From positions 248,001 through 312,000 of the forward strand of contig NZ_FOVW01000002.1 of NCBI RefSeq assembly GCF_900115305.1: a DNA stretch of 64,000 nt. Direction: 5' to 3'. Below, in pieces: positions 35,432 through 43,816 of this stretch (positions are counted from its first letter, which is position 1; each line of letters opens with the position of its first letter). Position numbers and translations under genes: made by a program. Under the pieces are notes generated by a model. The model was given only the letters and a program-made list of their open reading frames with translations. It ran no database searches and had not been told where the DNA came from. The stretch comes from Algoriphagus ornithinivorans (GTDB lineage: Bacteria; Bacteroidota; Bacteroidia; Cytophagales; Cyclobacteriaceae).

Positions 35432-36646
35432 TTGAACCTTTCCTATTTCATTGCTAAAAGAATCAGTTTTCGCCGTGCAGGCGGCTTCTCTGCAACCATT
35501 CATGGGATTGCAGTGGGAAGTTTGGCATTGGGAGTGGCTGTTTCTATCCTTGCCTTTATGGTTTTGGGAGGGTTCCAAAAAACTGTTGCTGATAAGGTTT
35601 ATAGCTTTACAGGCCATTATCAGGTACAACGTTTTACCATGAGCAATGCTTTTGAGGAGGCTCCTTTTTCACTTGAAAGCGATTTTGCAAAGAATTATCA
35701 TAATCTGGATTTCGTAGAGAGAATTCAGTCCTTTGCTCATAAGGCAGCACTCATTAAAGGGGATCAGGAAGTAGAAGGAATCTTGATGAAAGGTGTGGGA
35801 CAAGACTTTGATACACTGACTTTTAAAAAGTATTTAGTATCTGGAAGGCTTATCAAAATTCCTGAAGAAGGAACTTCCAATGAAGTAATGCTTAGTCGTC
35901 TAATTGCCAATAGATTGCTTTTAAATGTAGGCGATAAAATCATACTCTATTTTGTGCAGGATCCACCACGATACAGAAGGGTAGAGGTAGTTGGGATTTA
36001 TGAGACTTTTCTGGAAAATTTTGATGAAAAAATTGTCATAGGTGAGCTTCAGACGATTAGAAATTTGAATGGATGGAAGCCTGAGCAGGTTGGTGGTTTG
36101 GAAGTATTTGTCAAGGAGCAACCCAATTCTCAACAAGTATCTGAGATGGAAAATATCCTGGATTTGGATTTAAAATTGATCAATTCTCAAGATAAGTACC
36201 TAGAGATTTTTGACTGGCTTAAGTTACTGGATACCAATGTATATGTCTTTATTACTTTAATTGGTTTTGTAGCTGTTTTCAACATGGGAGCCATTCTCTT
36301 TATTCTCATTATGGAGAGAACTCAGATGATTGGTTTGCTGAAAGCCTTGGGTGCTAAAAATGCGCAGATTAGAAGAATATTTTTCTGGAATGGAATTCGC
36401 ATTTTGGGAAGAGGCCTTCTGGTCGGAAATGCGGTTGGCTTGGGTCTAGGTTTTCTTCAATCCACTTTCAACTTGATTCCTTTAGATGCGGAAAGTTATT
36501 ATATGAGTTATGTGCCTATTGACTGGAATTGGCCTGTTTTTATAGCCATCAATTTGGGCATTACTATCTTAACTGCAGCAGTTTTGTGGATTCCTGTTAT
36601 TGTGATTTCTCGGGTAAATCCAATCCAGTCAATACGTTTTGATTAA
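35432..36646 (+). CDS. LolE/FtsX-like ABC transporter permease
   Basis: A 404-residue permease with the MacB/FtsX topology: TM1 at about 22-45, a large periplasmic domain (about 50-260; MacB-PCD type), and three C-terminal helices around 270-295, 315-345 and 370-395 (VFITLIGFVAVFNMGAILFI). The N-terminus LSYFIAKRISF is typical of LolC/LolE-like proteins. It would work with a separate ATPase, perhaps in lipoprotein release from the inner membrane; no ATPase gene is adjacent. The start is TTG at 35432: in-frame stops at 35411 and 35420 rule out any longer form. Its 3' end overlaps the convergent glycosyltransferase gene by 50 bp. Confidence 0.88.
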   Translation: MNLSYFIAKRISFRRAGGFSATIHGIAVGSLALGVAVSILAFMVLGGFQKTVADKVYSFTGHYQVQRFTMSNAFEEAPFSLESDFAKNYHNLDFVERIQSFAHKAALIKGDQEVEGILMKGVGQDFDTLTFKKYLVSGRLIKIPEEGTSNEVMLSRLIANRLLLNVGDKIILYFVQDPPRYRRVEVVGIYETFLENFDEKIVIGELQTIRNLNGWKPEQVGGLEVFVKEQPNSQQVSEMENILDLDLKLINSQDKYLEIFDWLKLLDTNVYVFITLIGFVAVFNMGAILFILIMERTQMIGLLKALGAKNAQIRRIFFWNGIRILGRGLLVGNAVGLGLGFLQSTFNLIPLDAESYYMSYVPIDWNWPVFIAINLGITILTAAVLWIPVIVISRVNPIQSIRFD

Positions 36647-37376
36647 GGCGGTAAGGAGAGAAAATACTTTTGATTTTCATCCAAATAACTCCAAAAACGG
36701 CTTCCTGGAATATTCCAGAGCTCATTTTTGAAGTGCCTTTAGTTCTGTCAGTAAATATGATAGGAACCTCCTTAATCTTAAATCCTAGCTTCCAGGCAGT
36801 GAATTTCATTTCAATTTGGAATGCATAACCAATAAATCTGATTTCATCCAAATTGATTCCTGCTAGAACGGACCTATGATAACATTTAAAGCCTGCAGTG
36901 GCATCTTTGATAGGTAACCCAGTGATGAATTTGACATAAACTGAAGCAAAATAAGACATCAAAACCCTTCCAATTGGCCAATTGACTACATTCACACCTG
37001 TGATATATCGAGAACCTATGCACAGGTCGAATCCTTGTTCCGCGCAAGCTTCATAAAGTCGAATCAAATCTTTGGGATTGTGAGAAAAATCTGCATCCAT
37101 TTCAAAAATATAGTCATAGCCATTTTTCAAGGCCCATTTGAATCCAGTGATATAGGCTGTACCTAATCCCAATTTGCCTTTTCGTTCAATCAAATGTAGT
37201 CTTTCTGGAAATGAGGCCTGAAGACTTTTCACTGCCTCAGCTGTTCCGTCAGGTGATTGATCGTCTATGATTAAAAGTTCAAAATCTCCTTCCAAATCCA
37301 TGACCTTCGAAATCATTGCAGGAATGTTTTCGATTTCATTGTAGGTGGGGATGATGACTAATTTTTGGTGCTTCAT
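36597..37376 (-). CDS. Polyprenol-phosphate mannosyltransferase-like GT2 glycosyltransferase
   Basis: A 259-residue GT2 enzyme. The nucleotide-sugar site is seen in VIIPTYNEIENIP and LLIIDDQSPDGTAEAV, the DxD-type motif in YIFEMDADFSHNPKDL, and the acceptor region in IGSRYITGVNVVNWPIGR and FKCYHRSVL. It resembles bacterial Ppm/DPM1-like polyprenyl monophosphomannose synthases, which load a sugar onto a lipid carrier for export or glycosylation. No membrane domain is fused. The end of the gene overlaps the convergent permease by 50 bp, so the two 3' ends share coding sequence. Confidence 0.87.
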   Translation of the reverse strand: MKHQKLVIIPTYNEIENIPAMISKVMDLEGDFELLIIDDQSPDGTAEAVKSLQASFPERLHLIERKGKLGLGTAYITGFKWALKNGYDYIFEMDADFSHNPKDLIRLYEACAEQGFDLCIGSRYITGVNVVNWPIGRVLMSYFASVYVKFITGLPIKDATAGFKCYHRSVLAGINLDEIRFIGYAFQIEMKFTAWKLGFKIKEVPIIFTDRTKGTSKMSSGIFQEAVFGVIWMKIKSIFSPYRLNQNVLTGLDLPEKSQ

Positions 37377-37449
37377 TTTTTCCGAAAATCAAAAGTAAGG
37401 TTTACTAACGGTTTTTGAAGAATGGTATTTACAAATTTTCCTTAAAGAC

Positions 37450-37457
37450 TACTTTTG
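37450..37457 (+). promoter_or_regulatory. Probable -7 box of the ATP-grasp gene
   Basis: TACTTTTG matches TAnnTTTG, 14 nt before the ATG. A weak TTTA is 18 nt further upstream in place of TTTG. Confidence 0.45.
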
Positions 37458-37471
37458 CCAAAAAATAAGAT

Positions 37472-38350
37472 ATGAATCAGTCTGTTGCTATAGTCAGTTA
37501 TTTTTCCACCGGAGCTTACGATACAAATACCGTCAATGAAGACGAGATTTTGTCTGGAATATTAGATGATTTGGGGGTTCCCAATCGGATAGTTGCCTGG
37601 TCTGATCCAAGTGTAAACTGGGAAGATTTTTCATTCCTACTGATTAAATCTGTTTGGGACTATTTTGACTATTATCCTGAATTTCTCAATTGGATTGAAA
37701 AAATTAAGGAATTGGGAATTCCTGTTTTAAACGATTTGGATACCATTCGATGGAACAGTAATAAGGCCTATTTGCTTGAAATTGAAGAAAGAGGCTTTCC
37801 GGTAATTGCGGGAAAGCTACTGGAGAAGGGGAGTAAAGCTTCATTGACTGAAATTCAAAAGGCAATGTCTTCGGATATTGTAGTCGTTAAACCATTGATC
37901 AGTGGTGGCGCAAAAAACACCTTGAAAATTCCCTTGAAAGATTGGGAGAATTACAGTGAAAAAGTAAATCACTTACTTGAAAATGAGTCTTTTTTGGTTC
38001 AACCCTATATCAGGGAAGTGGCTGAAGTGGGAGAGTATTCTATGATATTTTTCAATGGAAAATTGTCTCATGCTGTTTTGAAAACTCCAGCAAAAGAAGA
38101 TTTTCGTGTACAGCATTATTTTGGGGGAACAATTCAAGTTATAGAGCCGAGTCCCGAGATGTTGGAATCGGCCAAATCATTTGTAAGAGAATTTGCTTCG
38201 AATTCGCTTTACGCCCGAGTAGATGGTGTGATGGTAGACAGTAAATTTCACCTGATGGAGTTAGAGCTTATCGAACCTTATTTATTCTTAGCTCTTACAC
38301 CTCAAGCCATACCAAATTACATTCAAGCCTTGAGCGAAAGGTTGCTTTAA
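37472..38350 (+). CDS. ATP-grasp ligase similar to DcsG (O-ureidoserine cyclo-ligase)
   Basis: A 292-residue ATP-grasp protein. The N-terminal part (VAIVSYFSTG; IVAWSDPSVNWEDFSFLLIK; SVWDYFDYYPEFLNWIEKI) follows the layout of DcsG, the D-cycloserine-forming ligase of Streptomyces. The ATP-grasp core has WNSNKAYLLEIEERGFPVI, IVVVKPLISGGAKNT, VQPYIREVAEVGEYSMIF, and the metal-binding end ARVDGVMV to LMELELIEPYLFL. It therefore activates a carboxylate with ATP to make an amide or cyclic product. No other dcs genes are in the window, so cycloserine synthesis is not implied. It stands alone; its stop overlaps the convergent TPR gene by 4 bp. Confidence 0.78.
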   Translation: MNQSVAIVSYFSTGAYDTNTVNEDEILSGILDDLGVPNRIVAWSDPSVNWEDFSFLLIKSVWDYFDYYPEFLNWIEKIKELGIPVLNDLDTIRWNSNKAYLLEIEERGFPVIAGKLLEKGSKASLTEIQKAMSSDIVVVKPLISGGAKNTLKIPLKDWENYSEKVNHLLENESFLVQPYIREVAEVGEYSMIFFNGKLSHAVLKTPAKEDFRVQHYFGGTIQVIEPSPEMLESAKSFVREFASNSLYARVDGVMVDSKFHLMELELIEPYLFLALTPQAIPNYIQALSERLL

Positions 38351-39144
38351 GAACAAATATCTAAATTACTTTGGGCATAATCTGAGCCTTTTCTGGCAGC
38401 TTGCTGTATGTAAATACATCCATCAGAATTACCCATTTTAGCCATACAGATTCCCTTTTTTGCAAGGGCTTCTGTATGGTTTGGATTAAACTTTAAAACT
38501 TGTTCAAAGTCCTCTAGGGCATATTCTAAGTAACCCAAATGGAGATATGCAAAACCTCTGTTGTACACAGCTACGGCATTGTTGGGCTCTTTTTGAACAT
38601 AAGTATTAAAGGAAGCCGCACAGCCTAATGGGTCTCCTATATAGGCTCTGGCCATTCCTTGATAAAAATAGAGCTTGGCATCTTTGGGATTGATTTCTTT
38701 TGCTCTGTCAAAGAATTTATTGGCTGTTTTGTAATCTTCGGTCATCATTAAAGCCCTGCCCACCAAATAAAGGATTTCGTAATCAACCGGATCCAGCTTA
38801 GCTGCTTTTAAAAGTGCTAATTCTGCATCCTTATACTTTTCCTGTTCAAATAAAATTTTCCCAATTCCTGCAAAAGCTTGAGCATAATCAGGTTTGATAG
38901 ATATGATTCGTTCATAGTCTTGTATCGCTTCATCTGTCTTGTCCAACTCCTCATAGGACCTGGCCCTTAAATGCAAAGCTTTAATATCAGTTATATGCAA
39001 GAAAAGATATTTATTCAGTTCCGAAATGGCTTCCTCATATTGTTTTTTGTAAAACAGCTGCTCTGCCTGAAAAAGATCTGAGGAACAAGATGAAAGAATC
39101 AGGAGCAAAAATAGAACAGTTGGTTTATGTATTTTTCGTAGCAT
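38347..39144 (-). CDS. TPR-repeat lipoprotein
   Basis: A protein of 265 residues with a lipobox ending at Cys20 (LLLILSSC) and about six consecutive 34-residue tetratricopeptide repeats (for example TDEAIQDYERIISIKPDYAQ, AVYNRGFAYLHLGYLEYALE). A short C-terminal Cys-containing tail follows. TPR lipoproteins are protein-interaction scaffolds in the envelope. The frame opens at 39186, but that extension falls inside the his operon terminator hairpin and would bury the signal peptide; the ATG at 39144 gives a normal lipoprotein start. Binding partners are unknown. Confidence 0.82.
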   Translation of the reverse strand: MLRKIHKPTVLFLLLILSSCSSDLFQAEQLFYKKQYEEAISELNKYLFLHITDIKALHLRARSYEELDKTDEAIQDYERIISIKPDYAQAFAGIGKILFEQEKYKDAELALLKAAKLDPVDYEILYLVGRALMMTEDYKTANKFFDRAKEINPKDAKLYFYQGMARAYIGDPLGCAASFNTYVQKEPNNAVAVYNRGFAYLHLGYLEYALEDFEQVLKFNPNHTEALAKKGICMAKMGNSDGCIYIQQAARKGSDYAQSNLDICS

Positions 39145-39152
39145 ACCTAAAT

Positions 39153-39209
39153 AAACAAAAAAATAAAGGGTTAAAAAACAATTCAATAAAAATTATTTTT
39201 CAACCCTTT
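39153..39209 (-). terminator. Terminator of the his operon
   Basis: AAAGGGTT (39165-39172) pairs with AACCCTTT (39202-39209), extended by A/T pairs with one bulge. On the minus strand it is followed by a T-rich run (TATTTTTTTG). It lies just after the hisB stop at 39231. Confidence 0.75.
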
Positions 39210-39230
39210 GAAAATGTTGAGCTTGTAAGC

Positions 39231-40328
39231 CTACAAAACCCCTTTAGTACTTGGTAATTGATTGATATTTCTAGGATCTCTTGTCACCGCCATTTTGATA
39301 GCTCGGGCCAATCCTTTGAAAATTGCCTCAATTTTATGGTGCTCATTATCTCCTTCAACCTTGATATTAAGATTACACTTAGCGGTATCTGAAAATGATT
39401 TGAAGAAATGATAAAAGAGCTCTGTCGGCATGTCTCCGACCTTTTCTCTTTTGAATTCCGCATCCCAAACTATCCAAGGTCTTCCGCCAAAATCAATGGC
39501 TACCTGAGCCAAAGCATCATCCATAGGTAAGAGAAAGCCATATCGATAAATGCCTTTTTTATCGCCCAAAGCCTTTAAATAAGCTTCGCCTAAAGCTAAA
39601 GCCGTATCTTCTATGGTATGATGTTCATCGATGTGAAGATCTCCTTTCACCTTGATTTCCAAGTCTGTGGATCCATGTTTTCCGAGTTGCTCCAGCATGT
39701 GATCAAAGAAGTGAAGGCCAGTGGAGATATCGCATTTTCCGCTTCCATCTAAATTCAGGCGAATCAAAATATCTGTTTCTGAAGTCTTTCTTTTTACTTC
39801 AGCGGACCTAGATGGCATTTTCAGGAATTCATAGATTTCATCCCAATTTTCCGTGCTTAAGGCTGCTTTTTCCTGCTCTTTTCCAATGAAAATAGCTTTA
39901 GCTCCTAGGTTTTCCGCCAATTGAACATCAGTCAATCGATCCCCAATTACATAGGAGTTAGCCAGATCATATTCCTCAGAAAAATATTCGGTTAACAGGC
40001 CTGTTCGAGGCTTTCGGGTTGGTGCATTCTCATGCTCAAATGTCTTGTCAATATGAATGGCCTTGAAGAAAATATTTTCCTGCTCTAAAGTCTTCAACAT
40101 TTTAAATTGAGCTGGCCAAAAGTCCTTTTCAGGAAATGAATCGGTACCCAATCCATCTTGATTGGTAACCATAACCAATTCGTAATCAGTCTCCTCTGCT
40201 ATTTTTCTTAAGTTTGAGATCGCTTTGGGAATAAATTCTAATTTCTCTAAACTATCTACCTGAAAATCAGTAGGTGGCTCCTTGATGATGGTTCCATCAC
40301 GATCTATAAACAATACTTTCTTTTTCAT
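39231..40328 (-). CDS. hisB: Bifunctional histidinol-phosphatase / imidazoleglycerol-phosphate dehydratase
   Basis: A 365-residue fusion. The N-terminal HAD phosphatase (1-165; [13 protein letters not shown] with catalytic Asp9 and Asp11, [31 protein letters not shown]) hydrolyses histidinol phosphate. The C-terminal IGP dehydratase (about 175-365; [49 protein letters not shown]) has the two His-rich Mn-binding motifs. They catalyse two steps of histidine synthesis, as in E. coli HisB. It starts 7 bp after hisC and is the last gene of the cluster, followed by a terminator; hisH, hisA, hisF and hisI are not present here. Confidence 0.97.
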   Translation of the reverse strand: MKKKVLFIDRDGTIIKEPPTDFQVDSLEKLEFIPKAISNLRKIAEETDYELVMVTNQDGLGTDSFPEKDFWPAQFKMLKTLEQENIFFKAIHIDKTFEHENAPTRKPRTGLLTEYFSEEYDLANSYVIGDRLTDVQLAENLGAKAIFIGKEQEKAALSTENWDEIYEFLKMPSRSAEVKRKTSETDILIRLNLDGSGKCDISTGLHFFDHMLEQLGKHGSTDLEIKVKGDLHIDEHHTIEDTALALGEAYLKALGDKKGIYRYGFLLPMDDALAQVAIDFGGRPWIVWDAEFKREKVGDMPTELFYHFFKSFSDTAKCNLNIKVEGDNEHHKIEAIFKGLARAIKMAVTRDPRNINQLPSTKGVL

Positions 40329-40335
40329 AAGTAAA

Positions 40336-41388
40336 TTAATCTAATATGGCTTTCAAGGCCTTGATAAAGGCTTTGTTTTCATCCCTGGTTCCAACGGAAA
40401 TCCGAAGGCAATTCTCGCATAGTTGAACCTTTGCGCGATTCCTCACAATTATTTTATTTTCGATCAATTGCTCGTACACCTGATTGGCTGCAGGTACTTT
40501 TACAAGAAGGAAGTTTGCTTGCGATGGATGGATTTTTTGAACTGCATCAATTTCCAATAAGTGCTTTTCAAGAAAGTCCCTTTCATCCAGTATTTTTTGG
40601 ATCATGGAATCTACCTTATTCTGCTTATCAATTGCTGCAAGGACAGTTTCCTGAGTTAGTCCTGAAATATTATAAGGAGGCTTTATTCTGTTTAGGATTT
40701 TGATGAGTTCCTCAGAAGCGAATGCCATTCCAAGTCTTAAAGAGGCTAAACCCCATGCTTTGGAAAATGTCTGCATGACGAGGAGGTTCGGGAAATCCTT
40801 CAAATGATTGGTAAAACTCGGTTCATCATTGAAGTCAATATAAGCCTCGTCCACTACAACCAAGCCATTAAAGTGCTTGAGAAGCAGCAGTACATCTGAT
40901 CTTTTTACCTTATTACCACTCGGATTATTCGGGCTACATACAAAAATTATTTTCGTTTTATCATTGATAGCTTCGAAAATCAAATCAGTCTGCAACTGGA
41001 AGTCAGCCGTTAGGGGTACTTTTTTAACTGCTACATCATTGATTGAAGCGCTAACTTCATACATTCCATAGGTAGGGGGCAAAAGGATTACATTGTCCAC
41101 TCCGGGATTGCAGAAGGCCCTAAAAAGCAAATCAATAGCTTCATCTGACCCATTTCCCAAGAAAATCTGACTTGGTTTTACATTTTTAATAGCAGCTATC
41201 TTCTCTTTCAGTTCAGATTGGTAAGGGTCTGGATATCGGTTGAAATCCTGATCTGTTATAGAGCCGTAAGGATTTTCATTCGCATCCAAAAAGACTCCTT
41301 CCTTGCCTGTATACTCGTCACGAGCCGAAGTGTAAGGCTGTAAATTTACAATATGCGGCCTTAAAAGTGAGTTTAAGTCAAAACTCAT
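40336..41388 (-). CDS. hisC: Histidinol-phosphate aminotransferase
   Basis: A 350-residue fold-type I PLP enzyme. The PLP-lysine is in [15 protein letters not shown], with supporting motifs [42 protein letters not shown] and [19 protein letters not shown]. It converts imidazole-acetol phosphate to histidinol phosphate with glutamate as amino donor. Its ATG overlaps the hisD stop by 4 bp, so the two are translationally coupled. Confidence 0.97.
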   Translation of the reverse strand: MSFDLNSLLRPHIVNLQPYTSARDEYTGKEGVFLDANENPYGSITDQDFNRYPDPYQSELKEKIAAIKNVKPSQIFLGNGSDEAIDLLFRAFCNPGVDNVILLPPTYGMYEVSASINDVAVKKVPLTADFQLQTDLIFEAINDKTKIIFVCSPNNPSGNKVKRSDVLLLLKHFNGLVVVDEAYIDFNDEPSFTNHLKDFPNLLVMQTFSKAWGLASLRLGMAFASEELIKILNRIKPPYNISGLTQETVLAAIDKQNKVDSMIQKILDERDFLEKHLLEIDAVQKIHPSQANFLLVKVPAANQVYEQLIENKIIVRNRAKVQLCENCLRISVGTRDENKAFIKALKAILD

Positions 41389-42680
41389 AGTTTATTCTTT
41401 TTCAAATAGTTAAGACGAATAGTTACGGCATTTTTGTGAGCGTCAAGCAACTCATTAGCAGCCATAATCTCTACTGTAGGCCCAAGGTTTTTTAATCCTT
41501 CTTCGGTAATCTTTTGATAGGTTATTTTTTTCACGAAACTATCCAAGGAGACACCGCTGTAGTTTTTGGCATAGCCATAGGTAGGCAGTGTGTGGTTGGT
41601 GCCACTGGCATAATCACCTGCAGATTCTGGTGTGTAATTCCCAATAAATACAGATCCTGCATTGACAATTCCTGCAACTACTTCTTCTTCATTTTCTACA
41701 GCAATGATCAAATGCTCAGGAGCGTAGGCATTAATTAAGGCCAATGCACTTTCCTGATCATCCAGTACCACAGCAACTGAATTGTTGAGAGCTTTTTTAG
41801 CAATATCTTTTCGGGACAAGTCTCCCCACTGAGAGTCAACTTCCTTCAAGACTTTTTTGGCAAACTTCTCGGAATGAGTTACCAAAACTACCTGAGAATC
41901 TACGCCGTGCTCAGCCTGAGATAGTAAATCAGCTGCAACAAAGGCTGGAATAGCAGATTCGTCAGCATAAACCAATACCTCAGAGGGGCCGGCAGGCATA
42001 TCTATGGCAACTCCGTATTTGGTCGCCAATTGTTTGGCTGCGGTAACAAATTGATTTCCTGGACCAAATATTTTATCAACAGCTGGCACTGATTCTGTAC
42101 CAAAAGTTAAGGCAGCAATCGCTTGAGCTCCGCCTACCTTTACAATTTTATCAATACCTATCAGTTCGGCGGTAAAGAGTATAGCTGGATGCACTTTTCC
42201 TTCTCGATTAGGAGGGGTGCACAACACTATTTCTTTACAGCCAGCTAATTTAGCAGGTACTCCCAGCATCAGAACTGTACTAAAAAGGGGGGCTGTTCCT
42301 CCCGGGATATATAGGCCAACTTTTTGAATAGGTACGCTTTTTCTTTTACAAATCACGCCTGGCATTACTTCCTCTACTAATTCAGGGTTGAATTGTGCAG
42401 CATGAAAGCGTTCAATATTGGCTTTTGCGGTTTGTATAGCCTCTCTTAGCTCTGGCGCCAAGGCAGCAGCAGCTGCTTTTATTTCTGTATCATCTACCAA
42501 TAAAGAATCCAAATCAACATGATCGTATTCATGTGCGAACTTATAGAGAGATTTGTCTCCACTTCGTTTTACCTTTCTTAGGATAGGCTTGACGATTTTA
42601 TTGATTTCTTTGGTTTTAAAAACCGGTCTGGCAAGTTCTTTTTTCCAAGAAGATGGACCAGGATTGACCAATATTTTCAT
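41385..42680 (-). CDS. hisD: Histidinol dehydrogenase
   Basis: A 431-residue enzyme with the complete HisD pattern: VGLYIPGGTAPLFSTVLMLG, IVKVGGAQAIAALTFGTESV, DKIFGPGNQFVTAAKQL, and the signature DMPAGPSEVLVYADESA, then DLLSQAEHGVDSQVVLVTHS and the zinc-site region TNHTLPTYGYAKNYSG. It oxidises histidinol to histidine in two NAD-dependent steps with Zn2+. It lies 21 bp after hisG and overlaps hisC. Confidence 0.97.
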   Translation of the reverse strand: MKILVNPGPSSWKKELARPVFKTKEINKIVKPILRKVKRSGDKSLYKFAHEYDHVDLDSLLVDDTEIKAAAAALAPELREAIQTAKANIERFHAAQFNPELVEEVMPGVICKRKSVPIQKVGLYIPGGTAPLFSTVLMLGVPAKLAGCKEIVLCTPPNREGKVHPAILFTAELIGIDKIVKVGGAQAIAALTFGTESVPAVDKIFGPGNQFVTAAKQLATKYGVAIDMPAGPSEVLVYADESAIPAFVAADLLSQAEHGVDSQVVLVTHSEKFAKKVLKEVDSQWGDLSRKDIAKKALNNSVAVVLDDQESALALINAYAPEHLIIAVENEEEVVAGIVNAGSVFIGNYTPESAGDYASGTNHTLPTYGYAKNYSGVSLDSFVKKITYQKITEEGLKNLGPTVEIMAANELLDAHKNAVTIRLNYLKKNKL

Positions 42681-42701
42681 GTTATTCGCGTTAAGAGCAA
42701 T

Positions 42702-43562
42702 TTAAATCACCATTTTTTCAATTGGGACTACTAAGATTCCCTCTGCACCAGCGGCACGTAATTCCTCGATATTTTCCCAAAATTGATCCTCATTCAATAC
42801 CGAGTGAACAGACGACCAGCCTTCTTGAGCTAAAGGAAGAATGGTAGGACTTCTCATACCTGGGATTAGGCTGACAATTTTTTCCAAAGACTCGTTTGGA
42901 GCATTCAGAAGTACATATTTATTGCTTTTTCCTTTTTGAACAGCGTTCATCCTGAAAAGCAATTTGTCTACGATTTGCTTTTTGGATTCTTCCAAATCTT
43001 TATTGGCAATCAAAACTGCCTCTGATCTGAATATTTCTTCCACTTCTTTCAGACCATTCATCATCAAGGTGGAACCTGAACTGACGATATCACAAATTCC
43101 TTCTGCCAAACCTATACTTGGAGCAATTTCCACTGAACCGGAAATTTCATGGATAGATGCCTGTATTTTTTTGGATTCAAGATAATCTCCAAGAATTTTA
43201 GGATAAGATGTGGCAATGTTTTTCCCTTGAAAATATTCTATTCCGGAATACTCTTGACCTTTTGGGATGGCTAAGGAAAGTCTACACTTTGAGAATCCTA
43301 ATTTTTTTAGGGTAGTGACGTCTTTGTCTTTTTCTACTAATTCGTTTTCCCCAACGATTCCCAAATCAGCCACTCCATCGGCTACGTAGCCTGGAATATC
43401 GTCATCTCTTAAAAAGAGGAATTCGATCGGAAAGTTGGTGGATGTGGACTTGAGTTTCCCCGTTCCATTGTAAAATTTGATGCCACATTCTTTTATGAGG
43501 CTTAATGAATCGTCTGAAAGTCTACCGCTTTTTTGAACGGCAATACGGATAATTTTTTCCAT
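42702..43562 (-). CDS. hisG: ATP phosphoribosyltransferase (long form with regulatory domain)
   Basis: A 286-residue HisG, the first enzyme of histidine synthesis (ATP plus PRPP). Catalytic domains span about 1-205, with IAVQKSGRLSDDSLSLIKEC, LGIVGENELVE and IVSSGSTLMMNGLKEVE. The roughly 75-residue C-terminal regulatory domain (about 210-286) marks the hexameric long form, which is feedback-inhibited by histidine; no HisZ is needed. It is the first structural gene of the operon and is preceded by a leader peptide and hairpins that suggest a second, transcriptional level of histidine control. Confidence 0.96.
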   Translation of the reverse strand: MEKIIRIAVQKSGRLSDDSLSLIKECGIKFYNGTGKLKSTSTNFPIEFLFLRDDDIPGYVADGVADLGIVGENELVEKDKDVTTLKKLGFSKCRLSLAIPKGQEYSGIEYFQGKNIATSYPKILGDYLESKKIQASIHEISGSVEIAPSIGLAEGICDIVSSGSTLMMNGLKEVEEIFRSEAVLIANKDLEESKKQIVDKLLFRMNAVQKGKSNKYVLLNAPNESLEKIVSLIPGMRSPTILPLAQEGWSSVHSVLNEDQFWENIEELRAAGAEGILVVPIEKMVI

Positions 43563-43606
43563 GATAGCAAGTTACGCTAAGAAATAAAAGGCTAGTAATA
43601 AATTTT

Positions 43607-43640
43607 GGTGAAAGGCCGAATCCCTGTCATCGGCGTCACC
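43607..43640 (-). promoter_or_regulatory. Attenuator hairpin upstream of hisG
   Basis: On the minus strand GGTGA pairs with TCACC (5 bp) and, after a small internal loop, GCCGA pairs with TCGGC (5 bp) around a 10-nt loop. It lies between the leader peptide and hisG. The run after it (AAAATTTATTA) is A/T-rich but lacks a clean T tract, so terminator strength is uncertain. Confidence 0.6.
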
Positions 43641-43658
43641 GGGTGGGTGTGTAAAATA

Positions 43659-43676
43659 ATTCCTCTCAAGAGGAAT
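43659..43676 (-). repeat. 8-bp inverted repeat at the his leader stop codon
   Basis: ATTCCTCT and AGAGGAAT are perfect inverted copies separated by 2 nt, overlapping the stop codon of the leader peptide. In RNA this makes a hairpin of about 7 bp, placed where a pause or anti-terminator element would be expected. Confidence 0.6.
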
Positions 43677-43704
43677 GATGGAAATGATGCAACAAATGGC
43701 TCAT
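43666..43704 (-). CDS. hisL: Histidine operon leader peptide
   Basis: A 12-residue peptide MSHLLHHFHHSS, with five His in residues 3-10 (CAT CAT TTC CAT CAT), ending 103 bp before hisG. An in-frame ATG at 43749 would give 27 residues, with one more His just before the inner Met. The promoter at 43759-43789 would place the transcript start almost on that outer ATG, so the inner start is preferred. Ribosome stalling at His codons when charged tRNA-His is scarce is the known mechanism of his attenuation; here the sequence shows the peptide, a hairpin at its stop and a second hairpin before hisG. Translation is not demonstrated. Confidence 0.8.
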   Translation of the reverse strand: MSHLLHHFHHSS

Positions 43705-43758
43705 GTGGCCTGCTGCTCTAAAAGTACAATATGTGGTTTGGATGTTCATTTCTGATGG

Positions 43759-43789
43759 CAAAGTTAAGCACGGAATTAAAACATCCAAA
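43759..43789 (-). promoter_or_regulatory. Bacteroidetes-type promoter of the his operon
   Basis: On the minus strand TTTG (43786-43789), a 19-nt spacer, then TAACTTTG (43759-43766): an exact match to the TTTG / TAnnTTTG consensus with normal spacing. The predicted transcript begins near 43750-43755, immediately before the leader peptide. Confidence 0.8.
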
Positions 43790-43816
43790 CCTGAAGATAG
43801 TTTTCGTTTTTTTGAA

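Noticed and set aside
34211..35629. Longer version of the NamZ-like protein starting at 35629
   Set aside because: The extra 79 residues have no family resemblance, bury the signal peptide and run antisense through the start of the permease gene.
39145..39186. Upstream extension of the TPR lipoprotein to 39186
   Set aside because: The added codons lie within the his terminator hairpin and would displace the lipoprotein signal from the N-terminus.
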